A stretch of DNA of 64,000 nucleotides from an uncultured Sunxiuqinia sp. (GTDB lineage Bacteria > Bacteroidota > Bacteroidia > Bacteroidales > Prolixibacteraceae): positions 558,001 to 622,000 of the forward strand of contig NZ_OY782767.1 in the NCBI RefSeq assembly GCF_963678245.1. The letters run 5' to 3'. Below are positions 1 to 9,267 of the stretch, in pieces (positions within the stretch are counted from its first letter, which is position 1; the number at the start of each line of letters is the position of its first letter). A program made the position numbers and the translations under genes. The notes beneath the pieces are model-generated. The model had not been told where the DNA came from and did not search any database. It saw only the letters and a list, made by a program, of their open reading frames with translations.

Positions 1-380
1 ATATTCTGAATAAGATTACCACTGGAAAAGGAACCCAAAAAGACTTGGAGGAACTGAGGTATTTAGCTGACTGGACCAAAAAAGGAAGTTTGTGTAACCT
101 GGGAAAATCGGCACCAAATCCGATTATTACTACTTTACGCTATTTTTCTGATGAATATGAAGCTCACATTGAGGGGCGATGTCCGTCAGGGAAATGTGCC
201 GAAATGATTAGCTATTCTATCAACGACGAATGTATCGGCTGTACGAAATGCGCACAAAAATGCCCGGTTGAGGCCATCAAATTTGAGCCCCATAAAAAGC
301 ATTCGGTCAATATGGAATTGTGTATTAAATGTGATGCTTGCCGGCAAGTATGCCCGGTTGATGCAGTTATCGTAGAGTAA
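1..380 (+). CDS. NuoF/HndC-like NADH-binding flavoprotein subunit, 3' end only
   Basis: The frame is open from base 3 and ends at TAA 378-380; the start lies before the window. The visible 125 residues match the C-terminus of NuoF-like subunits of soluble NAD(P)-linked oxidoreductases (hydrogenase HndC/HydB, formate dehydrogenase and bifurcating-enzyme types). A GSLCNLG segment corresponds to the last cysteine of the NuoF [4Fe-4S] site. It is followed by a linker and two CxxCxxCxxxCP motifs, i.e. a 2x[4Fe-4S] ferredoxin tail absent from complex I NuoF. The FMN and NADH domains are outside the window. It probably passes electrons between NAD(H) and the FAD/Fe-S protein encoded at 924-2516. The partner catalytic subunit cannot be seen, so the substrate is unknown. 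Confidence 0.85.
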   Translation, partial: ILNKITTGKGTQKDLEELRYLADWTKKGSLCNLGKSAPNPIITTLRYFSDEYEAHIEGRCPSGKCAEMISYSINDECIGCTKCAQKCPVEAIKFEPHKKHSVNMELCIKCDACRQVCPVDAVIVE

Positions 381-461
381 ATGTCTGAACTGAGATTTTA
401 TGGATTACTGGGATTAATGGGTTTAAGATGATTGGAGGAAATACTTTATAAAATAGAATAA

Positions 462-866
462 ATGAAATATGAAGAGTTGACCCATAAAATTATTGGATGC
501 GCCATGAGAGTGCATTCGGCTTTGGGAAATGGTTTTCAGGAAGTCATTTATCAAAGAGCCTTGGAAATTGAAATGGCAGATTGTGGCATTCCTTTTTCCA
601 GGGAGTACGAGATGCCTGTTTTTTATAAAAACCAGCAAATAGGAACAAGACGGGTTGATTTTTTGATTGAAGGAAAGATATCTGTAGAATTGAAAGCGAT
701 TATTCACTTGAAGGATGTTCATTTAGCACAAGCCATTAATTATCTCGAAGCCTACGATTTGGAAGTTGGGCTGCTTGTCAACTTTGGAGCAAGAAGTTTG
801 GATTTTAAACGGCTCGTCAATAAAAAGTTTAACCAAAAGAATCAAGGAAATCCTTTAATCAATTAA
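462..866 (+). CDS. GxxExxY family protein
   Basis: A 134-residue protein with the family hallmark near residues 23-31 (G-F-Q-E-V-I-Y, i.e. GxxExxY), an RVDFLIEG strand and an SVELKAI motif. The D..ExK arrangement resembles the PD-(D/E)XK nuclease fold to which these proteins are usually compared. The family is widespread in Bacteroidota; its biological role is not established. It sits 81 bases after the NuoF-like gene and 57 bases before the ATG of the FAD/Fe-S subunit, in the same orientation, so it interrupts what should be a two-subunit redox operon. Family assignment is strong; nuclease activity is only inferred from the fold. Confidence 0.85.
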   Translation: MKYEELTHKIIGCAMRVHSALGNGFQEVIYQRALEIEMADCGIPFSREYEMPVFYKNQQIGTRRVDFLIEGKISVELKAIIHLKDVHLAQAINYLEAYDLEVGLLVNFGARSLDFKRLVNKKFNQKNQGNPLIN

Positions 867-923
867 ATCTTGGTTCTGACGATTAATCGAATAATCGAAC
901 TTGTAATCCGTAACCTTTTTACA

Positions 924-2516
924 ATGATCAAACTAAAAATAAATAACCAAGCCATAGAAGTTTCGGAAGGTACTACACTTTTAGAAGCGGCCCGGAAACT
1001 GGAGATCGACATTCCAACGATGTGTCATCTGGAGGGAACGGGGCATTTTACCTCATGTATGGTGTGTTTAGTGAAAGATGTACGCAATGGAAAGTTGATG
1101 GCTTCATGCTCAATGCCGGCGATGGATGGAATGGAAATTATAACGGACGATGCAGAATGCAGTGAATCGCGAAAGGCCTCACTGGAATTGCTGTTGAGTG
1201 AGCACGTGGGCGATTGCGAGGCGCCCTGCCAGTTGGTATGTCCGGCACACATGAATATTCCATTGATGAACCGCCTGATAGCTTCTGGCAATTATGCAAA
1301 AGCTATAGAAGTGGTGAATCGCGATATTGCACTGCCTGCTATTTTAGGTCGAATCTGTCCTGCTCCTTGCGAAGCGGGATGTCGGAGAAAGCAAGTTGAT
1401 GATCCGGTTTCGATTTGCCTGTTAAAAGGTTTTGCTGCTGATCAGGAATTGGAAAAAGGGATTGCTCCTCTGGTTCAACTGAAAGAAAAATCGGGTAAAC
1501 AAGTGGCGATTGTTGGTGCTGGGCCAGCCGGATTAGCAGCGGCTTTCTATCTGAATAGAACAGGACATGAGGTGGTCCTTTTTGAGAAAAATGAAAAAGC
1601 TGGCGGTGAGCTATTGGAAATAGAGGAATCTGTTCTGCCAACCAAAATCAGAGAAGCTGAAATCAGCGCTATTTTGAATTCATCAATTCATATTAAATAT
1701 AATTCAGTAATTGATCAGGTACAATTTGAGAAATTGCAAGAGGACTATGATGCGGTAATAATAGCTGCGGGAGGTTCAACTGATCAATGGAAATATTATG
1801 GACTATCTTTTTCTAAAACAGGTGTCGAAGTCGACAAAGCAACTTATCAAACGTCCATCGAAAACGTATTTGCCATCGGTAACGCGCTACGTCCGTCTAA
1901 GTTAGCGGTTCGTTCGGTTGGGCAGGGCAAAGAACTGGCTTTTGTATTGGATAAGCTTTTCCAAACAGGGGAGCTAAAAGCTTATCCCAGCCGTTTTAAT
2001 TCGAAGTTTGGAAAATTACAAGAGCCCGAGTTTGGTGAGTACCTGAAGGAATCAAACGATTCAAAACGTCAGGAGGCGAGCCGCGGAAAATCAATTGGCT
2101 TTAATAAAGAAGAAGCTATCGCCGAGGCTAAACGTTGCCTGCATTGCGATTGCCGTAACCCGGAAAGCTGTAAGTTACGGGAGTTGTCCGATACATTTGG
2201 TGCGGTGCAAAGGCGCTTTCAATACACGGATCGTTTTCCTATTCAAAAAGAGTTTGCACCCCAAAACATTATTTACGAAAGCTCCAAGTGCATTAAGTGT
2301 GGTATTTGTGTGCGCATTACACAGCAACATCAGGAAACCTTTGGATTCTCATTCATTGGCCGTGGTTTCGATGTCAAAGTAGGTGTTCCTTTTTCGGAAT
2401 CGGTAGAAAAAGCATTGGAAAAAACCGCTGCTTTGGTAGCGGAAAAATGTCCGACAGGTGCGCTTGCAAAAACTGATTCTGAAGAACAGCTCAATAATCT
2501 AACGAAATCCTCCTGA
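924..2516 (+). CDS. FAD/iron-sulfur oxidoreductase with NuoG-like 2Fe-2S domain and GltD-like core
   Basis: I place the start at ATG 924 (MIKLKINN), which begins exactly at a ferredoxin-like 2Fe-2S domain; an upstream TTG in frame at 870 adds 18 unconvincing residues. Order: 2Fe-2S domain (residues about 1-80, cysteines around CHLEG, CMVC and ASC); GltD-type N-terminal iron-sulfur region with CEAPCQLVCP and CPAPCEAGC; an FAD Rossmann motif GAGPAGLAAA near residue 198; a C-terminal segment with CIKCGIC and a later CPTGAL cysteine, as in NuoG. In GltD and NfnB a second Rossmann domain for NADPH is inserted after the first FAD segment; here the chain runs directly from VIIAAGG to VFAIGNA, so that domain seems absent. 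It likely pairs with the NuoF-like subunit, which would supply NAD(H) binding. Confidence 0.75.
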   Translation: MIKLKINNQAIEVSEGTTLLEAARKLEIDIPTMCHLEGTGHFTSCMVCLVKDVRNGKLMASCSMPAMDGMEIITDDAECSESRKASLELLLSEHVGDCEAPCQLVCPAHMNIPLMNRLIASGNYAKAIEVVNRDIALPAILGRICPAPCEAGCRRKQVDDPVSICLLKGFAADQELEKGIAPLVQLKEKSGKQVAIVGAGPAGLAAAFYLNRTGHEVVLFEKNEKAGGELLEIEESVLPTKIREAEISAILNSSIHIKYNSVIDQVQFEKLQEDYDAVIIAAGGSTDQWKYYGLSFSKTGVEVDKATYQTSIENVFAIGNALRPSKLAVRSVGQGKELAFVLDKLFQTGELKAYPSRFNSKFGKLQEPEFGEYLKESNDSKRQEASRGKSIGFNKEEAIAEAKRCLHCDCRNPESCKLRELSDTFGAVQRRFQYTDRFPIQKEFAPQNIIYESSKCIKCGICVRITQQHQETFGFSFIGRGFDVKVGVPFSESVEKALEKTAALVAEKCPTGALAKTDSEEQLNNLTKSS

Positions 2517-2580
2517 ATTTGCTTCTGGATCTTTGTCAATTAAGATAATGGTCTTTATAGCGTTTGTAAAAGATAAAAGT

Positions 2581-2640
2581 ATGAAACGAGCATGTTTAGT
2601 CAAAACACAAAAGGCAATGATTAAAGTGCGAGTTCCATAT
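2581..2640 (+). repeat. Degenerate repeat, copy 1 (upstream of the beta-propeller gene)
   Basis: In the 154-base gap before the beta-propeller gene, the ordered blocks ATGAAAC, CGAGC, TTTAGTCAAAA, CACAA, ATGATTAAA and GTTCCAT recur, with gaps and substitutions, at 3807-3890 just after that gene. No open frame is preserved in either copy. It could be a decayed coding duplicate or a diverged intergenic repeat. Similarity judged by eye only. Confidence 0.3.
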
Positions 2641-2670
2641 GATACCTTATAAATAGACAATTTTAATCAG

Positions 2671-3777
2671 ATGAAGTACAAAATCCTATTCTTTTTAATC
2701 ATTCTGGCCAATACCTTGCTGGCTCAATCTCAATGGCCCATCTTCCGGGGCGATCAACAATTGACTGCGTCTGTGTCCGCTAAGCTTCCGGAGCAACTTC
2801 AACTTTTAGCCTCTTTTCAAACCGATGATGATATCAAGGCATCTCCCGTTGTTAAGGATGGAATTGTTTATTGTGGATCGACCGATGGTTTTTTCTATGC
2901 GTTCAATTTGAAAGGAGAGTTGAAATGGAAGTTTAATGCTGAGAATGCGATTGAAGCTCCCGCGATTTTATTGGATGGAAAAGCCATTTTTGGCTCTTTG
3001 GATGGCTGGCTTTTTTGTTTGAACCAGACAGATGGTAAGCTGGTGTGGAAATATAAAACCGACAATCAAATTATAGGTTCGGCCAATTGGCACACTGAGG
3101 GAGCCAGAACAGTGATTGCCGTGGGAAGTTATGATTATTATTTACACGGAGTAGACCTTGAAAATGGACAAAACCTATGGAAATATGAGTCCGATAATTT
3201 TATCAACGGTGCTCCTGCACTGTATCAGGAAAATGTTGTTTTTGGTGGTTGTGATGGCTTTTTACATTTGGTGAATCTTCAAACCGGACAGGCAACCCGC
3301 AAAATTGAATTGTCGACGTATGTGGCTTCATCGCCTGCTATTATTGGAAAAGAAGCATATATTGGTGATTATGACGGGCGTTTTTTTGCGGTGGAGTTAA
3401 ACGAAGGAAAAATTCTATGGATCTATGACGATCCTGATAAGAATTTACCTTTTGTGTCGTCACCGACAGTTGCAGGAGATTACATTGTTATTGGAAATGA
3501 AGATCGGAATCTTTACTGTTTTAATCGAAAAGATGGTAAATTAGTTTGGTCGAAACGCTTATCAAACCGGGTCAACTCATCATCCATAATTATTGGAAAT
3601 AGAGTAATTACCGCAACGATGGATGGTATGCTTTATATGAATGCATTGAAAACCGGAGAGGAACTATGGAGTTACGAAATTGGAAGCCAGATGGTAAGTT
3701 CTCCGGCCTATTACGAAGGCAAGATAATTATTGGCGCGAATGACGGTCGATTGTATATATTGGGAGAATCGAATTGA
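2671..3777 (+). CDS. Secreted PQQ-binding-like beta-propeller protein
   Basis: A 368-residue protein with a Sec signal peptide (KYKILFFLIILANTLLAQ), so it should be periplasmic or outer-membrane associated. The rest consists of about seven PQQ-like propeller blades, each with a G-x-L-x-W-x-Y type strand (GELKWKF, GKLVWKY, GQNLWKY, GKILWIY, GKLVWSK, GEELWSY) followed by an S/A-SP turn. The fold matches BamB/PQQ-enzyme-like propellers. I see no catalytic or cytochrome domain, so a protein-binding or scaffold role is more likely than dehydrogenase activity. It lies between the redox pair and a glycosyltransferase gene in the same direction; whether they form one unit is unclear because the gaps are about 150 bases. 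Confidence 0.8.
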   Translation: MKYKILFFLIILANTLLAQSQWPIFRGDQQLTASVSAKLPEQLQLLASFQTDDDIKASPVVKDGIVYCGSTDGFFYAFNLKGELKWKFNAENAIEAPAILLDGKAIFGSLDGWLFCLNQTDGKLVWKYKTDNQIIGSANWHTEGARTVIAVGSYDYYLHGVDLENGQNLWKYESDNFINGAPALYQENVVFGGCDGFLHLVNLQTGQATRKIELSTYVASSPAIIGKEAYIGDYDGRFFAVELNEGKILWIYDDPDKNLPFVSSPTVAGDYIVIGNEDRNLYCFNRKDGKLVWSKRLSNRVNSSSIIIGNRVITATMDGMLYMNALKTGEELWSYEIGSQMVSSPAYYEGKIIIGANDGRLYILGESN

Positions 3778-3806
3778 CGAATGATAAATCAAGCAACGAT
3801 CAATTC

Positions 3807-3890
3807 ATGAAACTAACACGAGCTTTTTTAATCAAAAATTCACAAGCAAGGATGATTAAAAAAGTTTATGTGAGAGCGGAGCGGTTCCAT
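3807..3890 (+). repeat. Degenerate repeat, copy 2 (downstream of the beta-propeller gene)
   Basis: Counterpart of the block at 2581-2640, longer by insertions. Near its end a 9-base stem (3872-3880 with 3890-3898, one G-U pair) is followed by an A/T-rich tract, a weak candidate terminator for the beta-propeller gene. Confidence 0.3.
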
Positions 3891-3941
3891 CCGTTCTCAA
3901 ATTTTAAAGAGAGTTTTTAAAAACTTGAAAATTTTAAACGA

Positions 3942-5231
3942 ATGAAAATTGCACACATCATACCCGGTTCGGGCGGTAGCTTTTACTGCGGTAACTGCCT
4001 GCGCGATAGTAAGTACATGAAGGCTCTGCAGGATTTAGGTCAAGAGGTGATTAAGGTCCCTTTATACTTGCCGTTGTTTGAAGATGCGCATGACTTAAAC
4101 GACATCCCTGTTTTTTACGGGGCTGTGGATATTTATTTGAAACAGCGCTTCCCAATTTTTCGCCATATGCCAACATTTGTCGATAAAATGTTGAATTCAA
4201 AATCGGTTCTTCATCTTGCTGCTCAAAATGCCGGATCGACCCGTGCAAAGGGTTTGGAAGAAATGACTGTCTCCATGCTTTTGGGAGAAGAAGGCTTGCA
4301 GAAAGAAGAACTGGAACGCTTGGTGGAGTGGTTGCGCGATGACGCCAAGCCGGATGTTGTGCACCTTTCGAACGCACTGCTTTTGGGGCTTGCCCGACGT
4401 ATTAAGCAGGAAATGAATATTCCTGTAGTTTGTTCATTGCAGGACGAAGATGTATGGGTAGATGTGATGAGCGATAAGCATCGTGAAGAGGTTTGGCAAT
4501 TGATGGAAGAACGCGGTAGGGAAGTGGATGCCTTTGTCGCTGTCAGTCATTTTTACGCGAAAGAGATGTTGACGCGAATGCATATTCGCCGCGATCAGCT
4601 TTTCATCAATCATATTGGTGTAGATGCAGCCGATTACTCGGTAAAACCAGTTGAGCAAAAGGAGCCGATTATCGGATTCATTTCGCGCATGTGTGAAGAA
4701 AATGGCTTGGGCATATTGGTTGATGCTTTCATTCATTTAAAAGAAGATGAAGCTTACCAGTCGGTGAAACTTAAAATTACCGGTGGAAGAACAAACGACG
4801 ATACTCATTTCATTAAAGAGCAAAAGAAAAAAATTGCGAAAGCCGGGTTAGAAGGTGACGTATTTTGGGTCGAAGAATTTGAAAATCCTTCCCGTCAGAA
4901 ATTTTTTGATACCGTGGCATTATTGACGGTTCCTGTTTTGAACGGAGAAGCTTTTGGTTTGTATCAGCTGGAAGCATTAGCGTCAGGTATTCCTTTAGTG
5001 CAACCTAAACTTGGGGCTTTCCCTGAAGTGGCTGAGATTTCCGGTGGCGGATTGACTTATCATCCGAACAGTGCAAAGAAGTTAGCCAAAGTTTGGAAGA
5101 CGGTCATTTTGGATCAAAAAGAGCTGGCAAGGATGAGCCAACAAGGTTTGAAGGGAGTGAAGGCCCATTTTGATATTCATAAGCAGTCGGAAAAGCTCGT
5201 AGAAATTTATAAGAAGGTAACGATAAAATAG
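3942..5231 (+). CDS. Glycosyltransferase family 4 protein
   Basis: A 429-residue GT-B fold glycosyltransferase. The N-terminal domain opens with MKIAHIIPGSGGSFYCGN, the sugar-acceptor Rossmann fold. The C-terminal domain begins around residue 240 with PIIGFISRMCEENGLGILVDA and holds the nucleotide-sugar motif GEAFGLYQLEALASGIPLV near residue 328, where the two acidic residues are the usual E-x7-E pair of GT4 retaining enzymes. No signal peptide, so cytoplasmic. Donor and acceptor cannot be read from the sequence. It is followed after 60 bases by an ABC exporter pair, which makes an envelope-glycan or lipid role plausible but unproven. Confidence 0.85.
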   Translation: MKIAHIIPGSGGSFYCGNCLRDSKYMKALQDLGQEVIKVPLYLPLFEDAHDLNDIPVFYGAVDIYLKQRFPIFRHMPTFVDKMLNSKSVLHLAAQNAGSTRAKGLEEMTVSMLLGEEGLQKEELERLVEWLRDDAKPDVVHLSNALLLGLARRIKQEMNIPVVCSLQDEDVWVDVMSDKHREEVWQLMEERGREVDAFVAVSHFYAKEMLTRMHIRRDQLFINHIGVDAADYSVKPVEQKEPIIGFISRMCEENGLGILVDAFIHLKEDEAYQSVKLKITGGRTNDDTHFIKEQKKKIAKAGLEGDVFWVEEFENPSRQKFFDTVALLTVPVLNGEAFGLYQLEALASGIPLVQPKLGAFPEVAEISGGGLTYHPNSAKKLAKVWKTVILDQKELARMSQQGLKGVKAHFDIHKQSEKLVEIYKKVTIK

Positions 5232-5291
5232 GAATGCAAAGATTGAGTTTGTTTTTTTATTCGAAACTCAACGCACGAAACCCAAAAAAAT

Positions 5292-5972
5292 ATGCTCGAA
5301 ATAAAATCACTAACCAAAAATTTTCAATCCGGATCGGGCGAAAAAAGAGTCATTCTTGATGGATTGAATTTAACGGTAAAGGAAGGCGAAAGTGTGGCCA
5401 TTGTAGGGCCGTCCGGCTCAGGGAAAACCACATTGCTGAATATGTTGGGAGCATTAGACCAACCAGATAGCGGCGATGTTTTGTTGGATGGCGAATCCGT
5501 TTTCACAAAAAATGAGAAGGAGCTGGCTGCATTTCGCAACCGGTCGATTGGCTTCGTATTTCAATTGCACCATTTGCTGCCGCAGTTAAACTTGTTGGAG
5601 AACGTGCTGCTTCCTGTTATTGCCCAACAAAAGCAAGTTGATGAGTCTGCTAAAAAGCGAGCAGAAGAGTTGACTTATAAATTGGGAATTGAAGCCTTGC
5701 TTTTACAGAAGCCGGGACAGCTTTCAGGTGGCGAATGCCAGCGCACAGCAGTTGCCCGGGCATTGATCAACCAACCCAGAATATTGCTGGCCGATGAACC
5801 AACCGGGGCGTTGGATCAGCATGCATCGGATCAACTAACCGATTTGTTACTGCAACTCAATAAAGAGCACAAGACAAGCTTGATTGTGGTTACTCACTCG
5901 ATGAACCTCGCTTCAAAAATGGATAAAATTTATCATCTCAACGAAGGGAAACTACAACTGAATAAGGCATGA
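5292..5972 (+). CDS. ABC transporter ATP-binding protein, LolD/MacB type
   Basis: A 226-residue nucleotide-binding subunit with Walker [10 protein letters not shown] (about residue 40), Q-loop in FQLHHLL, signature LSGGECQR and Walker [13 protein letters not shown], then the H-loop VVTHS. The [10 protein letters not shown] form and small size are typical of the LolD/MacB/FtsE group that drives mechanotransmission-type permeases rather than classical importers. Its stop overlaps the start of the permease gene by four bases (ATGA at 5969), indicating translational coupling. Substrate unknown: lipoprotein release, efflux or envelope stress functions are all possible. Confidence 0.92.
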   Translation: MLEIKSLTKNFQSGSGEKRVILDGLNLTVKEGESVAIVGPSGSGKTTLLNMLGALDQPDSGDVLLDGESVFTKNEKELAAFRNRSIGFVFQLHHLLPQLNLLENVLLPVIAQQKQVDESAKKRAEELTYKLGIEALLLQKPGQLSGGECQRTAVARALINQPRILLADEPTGALDQHASDQLTDLLLQLNKEHKTSLIVVTHSMNLASKMDKIYHLNEGKLQLNKA

Positions 5973-8900
5973 ATAGTTTGAAATATGCGCTTAAATCGTG
6001 GCTTCACTATTGGAAATTAAACCTGACTATTGTACTTGGTGTAGCGCTGAGTGCCGCCATTTTGTTTGGCGCCTTTATCATCGGTGATACCGTAAAATAC
6101 AGCCTCCAACAAATCACCCTGCAACGATTAGGCGAAACCAATTGGGTTGTAACAGGTGGCGAACGATTGTTTCGCGCGGATTTAGCAAGTGAAATTGTGA
6201 CCGAAAGCAATGAGGCAACTTCGATTTTGTTTGCCAACGGTATGGCCGTGTTGAACGGAGGCCAAGCGCGGGCAGGTCAATTACAAGTTTGGGGAGTAGA
6301 AAATGGTTTTAATGGTTTTGTCGGAGTCGACAGTTTATATACGTTTAACGGAAATGAAGCGGTAATTAACGCGCAGCTGGCCGAAGTATTGGGCGTGAAT
6401 TTGGGAGAGGAAATCCTGCTAAGGGTGAACAAACAGAGCACCTTTCCGGCAAATACGCCTTTTGTGTCGGCCGATGAAAGTATGGTTTCATTTCGTGTGA
6501 AGGTAAAGGCCATTGCCGGGCAGAACGAAACAGGCAATTTCAATTTACAAAACATTCAATCGGTTCCTAAAAATGTGTTCCTGTCGTTGGACTTTTTAAA
6601 CCGACAAATGGACTTGAACGAAAGGGCAAACGTTATTTTGGTGAATGCCGGGGAAATGCAGGAAAAAGATCTGTATGAACGGATTTCGGTGCATTGGAAG
6701 TTAGAAGATTTGAATCTTGCCATCCGGGAAAATGTAGCTTTGGATTATACTGAGTTGATCTCTGACCGTGTTTTTGTTGAGCCATCCATTCTTGATAAAA
6801 TAGTACACAGAGAAGAAAAAGCCTATCCGGTGTTTTCTTATTTCGTCAACAAATTTCAGTTGGGTGATCGGCAAACGCCTTATTCGTTTGTTACAGGTTT
6901 GCCCGGGCAAATAGCTGCTATCGGTGATGGCGAAATGATCATCAATCAATGGTTAGCCGAAGATTTGCAGACTGAACTTGGTGACTCTATTTCGGTGACT
7001 TATTTTGAGGTTGGCCCGCTTCGTCAGTTGAAGAAAAAGACAGCTCGGTTTCAAATTTCCGGGGTTGTTGAAATGGAAGGACAGTGGGCCGATCTGAACC
7101 TGATGCCTGATATCCCGGGCTTGTCAGATGCCGGGCACTGTAGCGATTGGGAAACAGGTGTTCCCATTGATTTGTCTGACATCCGCCAGAAAGATGAAGA
7201 TTATTGGAATAAATATAAAGGAACACCAAAGGCATTTGTCAGCCTGAAAACAGCTCAAGAATTGTGGGGTAATCGCTTTGGAAAGGCCACAGCTATTCGC
7301 GTTAATCATAGCGATGAAGCTGATTTAGAAAAATTGGTATTATCGACGCTTCAGCCACAGGATATTGGTTTTCAAGTGAAAGATGCTAAAGCGAATGGTT
7401 TGCAAGCTGCATCGCAAGGAAGCGATTTTAGCGGTCTGTTTATAGGCCTTAGCTTTTTTGTGTTGTTTGCGGCTTTATTATTGGCTTATCTGATGTTTGA
7501 ACTGTATCTGAATTTTCGTCGGCGCGAAATCGGAACCTTACATGCTATGGGATTCTCTCCATCCAGAATTCAACAGTTTTTCTTCTCCGAAGCCTTATTT
7601 ATTGTGTTCACAGGAATCATACTCGGCTTGCCACTCGGCTTGGCATACAACAGCCTGATTATGGATGCCATCAATTCCATTTGGCGCGATATTGTGCGAA
7701 CTTCTATTTTGCACGTTTTGGTTAGGCCAATGGCTGCTTTACAAACGATTTTAATTGTGCTTGTTATTAGCTTGACAACAGTATGGTTTGTGTTGAGGCG
7801 CTTTGCCAAACAGGCAATCGTATCCGTTCAGCAACAGCAAGTTCCAAAATCCAAATCGGGTAAACGATCATTTTGGATTGGGATAAGCTTGGTTGTTCTA
7901 TCTGTTATGTTGATGCTCTGGCAGGGGATTGGTCAGGAATTAAATGCTGAAATCTTTTTCATCAGTGGTTTTGTCTTACTTCCCGGCTTAATTTTGTTGG
8001 TAAATAATTGGTTTATTCGGAACGAAACTGATGCTTCTTCGAAACTGTCAGCAAACTACATTTCGTATAAACTGATTCTGGCTAATTGCCGAAGAAATAT
8101 GTTGATCATTAGCTTCCTTTCGATCGGCGTGTTTTTAGTGCTTTCTACCGGGCTTAACCGTAAAGATTTGACGAGTCATGCCGATCAAGCTTCGTCTGGT
8201 ACCGGTGGCTATGCTTTTTTTGCTCAAACCAGTTATCCTGTTTTGTATGATTTAAATGCTGCGGAAGGTCGATTTGAATTAGGCTTTGAAGAATCTCCAG
8301 CTCAATTTGTACAGTTTCAGGCGCTACCGGGTGATGATGCCAGTTGCCTGAACCTGAACCGGGTGAAACGGCCTCGGATTTTAGGTTTCGACGTGACAAA
8401 ATTTGATCAACGTCAGGCGTTTACCTTTGCCACAAAGTCTGATGAGTTGGATGCAGAGCATCCGTGGATGACCCTGGAAAAGCCGTTGGAAAATGGGCAA
8501 ATTCCGGCTGTTGCCGATCAAACGGTCATAAAATGGGGATTGGGAAAATCAGTTGGCGACACGCTCGTATATCAAAATGAAGCGGGAAAACAAATTGTGT
8601 TGAAGTTGGTTGGTGGATTAGCTAATTCTGTTTTTCAGGGAAATATTTTGATTGCCGACAGTTTGTTTTATGGTAATTTCCCATCGGTAAGTGGTTCGCA
8701 AGTATTTTTAGTTGACGCACCCATTTCGGAGGAAGAAAGCCTTCGATCAGCCTTTCGGAATTATGGTTTGGAGATTTTAACAACCAAAGAACGCTTATTG
8801 CTTTTTTATCAGGTTGAAAACACTTACCTGAACATCTTTTTATTGTTAGGTGCCTTGGGCTTGCTTATTGGAACAGCCGGGCTTGGTATTATTATTTTTC

Positions 8901-9202
8901 GGAGTATTTATGAGAGTCGCACACAGTTTGCCTTGTTGGAAGCAACCGGTTTTCGAAAACAGAATATCCGACAACTCGTTTTACGCGGTCACCTGCTTCT
9001 TGTTTTGGTGTCGCTTGTGTTAGGGGTCATACCGGCGATTCTTTCCGCTTTACCTCGTTTGTTGTCTGCATTGTATGTCGGTTTGCTTTACTGGAGCTTA
9101 TTAATTTTTGTAATTGTCCTGCTGAGTGGCTGGCTTTGGGTTTTTATCGGCAACCGACTGGCCATGCGAGGAAATTTATATCAATCGCTTCGAAATGAAT
9201 AA
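5969..9202 (+). CDS. ABC transporter permease, FtsX/MacB superfamily, two fused halves
   Basis: A 1077-residue membrane protein. One transmembrane segment follows the N-terminus (VVLGVALSAAILFGAFIIG), then a large extracytoplasmic domain, then a three-helix FtsX module near residues 490-610 with the cytoplasmic RRREIGTLHAMGF motif. A second module follows: a helix pair around residues 630-670, a second periplasmic region, and a final FtsX module near 950-1060 with the SRTQFALLEATGF motif. This duplicated layout is that of long MacB/LolCE-like permeases where one polypeptide supplies both halves. It is coupled to the ATPase by a 4-base overlap. Likely a lipid, lipoprotein or peptide exporter; the substrate cannot be assigned. 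Confidence 0.88.
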   Translation: MNSLKYALKSWLHYWKLNLTIVLGVALSAAILFGAFIIGDTVKYSLQQITLQRLGETNWVVTGGERLFRADLASEIVTESNEATSILFANGMAVLNGGQARAGQLQVWGVENGFNGFVGVDSLYTFNGNEAVINAQLAEVLGVNLGEEILLRVNKQSTFPANTPFVSADESMVSFRVKVKAIAGQNETGNFNLQNIQSVPKNVFLSLDFLNRQMDLNERANVILVNAGEMQEKDLYERISVHWKLEDLNLAIRENVALDYTELISDRVFVEPSILDKIVHREEKAYPVFSYFVNKFQLGDRQTPYSFVTGLPGQIAAIGDGEMIINQWLAEDLQTELGDSISVTYFEVGPLRQLKKKTARFQISGVVEMEGQWADLNLMPDIPGLSDAGHCSDWETGVPIDLSDIRQKDEDYWNKYKGTPKAFVSLKTAQELWGNRFGKATAIRVNHSDEADLEKLVLSTLQPQDIGFQVKDAKANGLQAASQGSDFSGLFIGLSFFVLFAALLLAYLMFELYLNFRRREIGTLHAMGFSPSRIQQFFFSEALFIVFTGIILGLPLGLAYNSLIMDAINSIWRDIVRTSILHVLVRPMAALQTILIVLVISLTTVWFVLRRFAKQAIVSVQQQQVPKSKSGKRSFWIGISLVVLSVMLMLWQGIGQELNAEIFFISGFVLLPGLILLVNNWFIRNETDASSKLSANYISYKLILANCRRNMLIISFLSIGVFLVLSTGLNRKDLTSHADQASSGTGGYAFFAQTSYPVLYDLNAAEGRFELGFEESPAQFVQFQALPGDDASCLNLNRVKRPRILGFDVTKFDQRQAFTFATKSDELDAEHPWMTLEKPLENGQIPAVADQTVIKWGLGKSVGDTLVYQNEAGKQIVLKLVGGLANSVFQGNILIADSLFYGNFPSVSGSQVFLVDAPISEEESLRSAFRNYGLEILTTKERLLLFYQVENTYLNIFLLLGALGLLIGTAGLGIIIFRSIYESRTQFALLEATGFRKQNIRQLVLRGHLLLVLVSLVLGVIPAILSALPRLLSALYVGLLYWSLLIFVIVLLSGWLWVFIGNRLAMRGNLYQSLRNE

Positions 9203-9207
9203 CACCT

Positions 9208-9244
9208 AAAAAGGGAGCAATTCATGTTGAATTGTTCCCTTTTT
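9208..9244. terminator. Bidirectional terminator between permease and rhodanese genes
   Basis: A 16-base stem (9208-9223 with 9229-9244, one G-U pair) with a 5-base loop, flanked by A5 on one side and T5 on the other, so it can end transcription from both convergent genes. Confidence 0.85.
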
Positions 9245-9267
9245 GTGTATTGACTTCTATCTAAATT

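Noticed and set aside
5244-5273. Hairpin between glycosyltransferase and ABC genes as terminator
   Set aside because: The loop carries the T-run and none follows the stem, so it does not fit a Rho-independent terminator.
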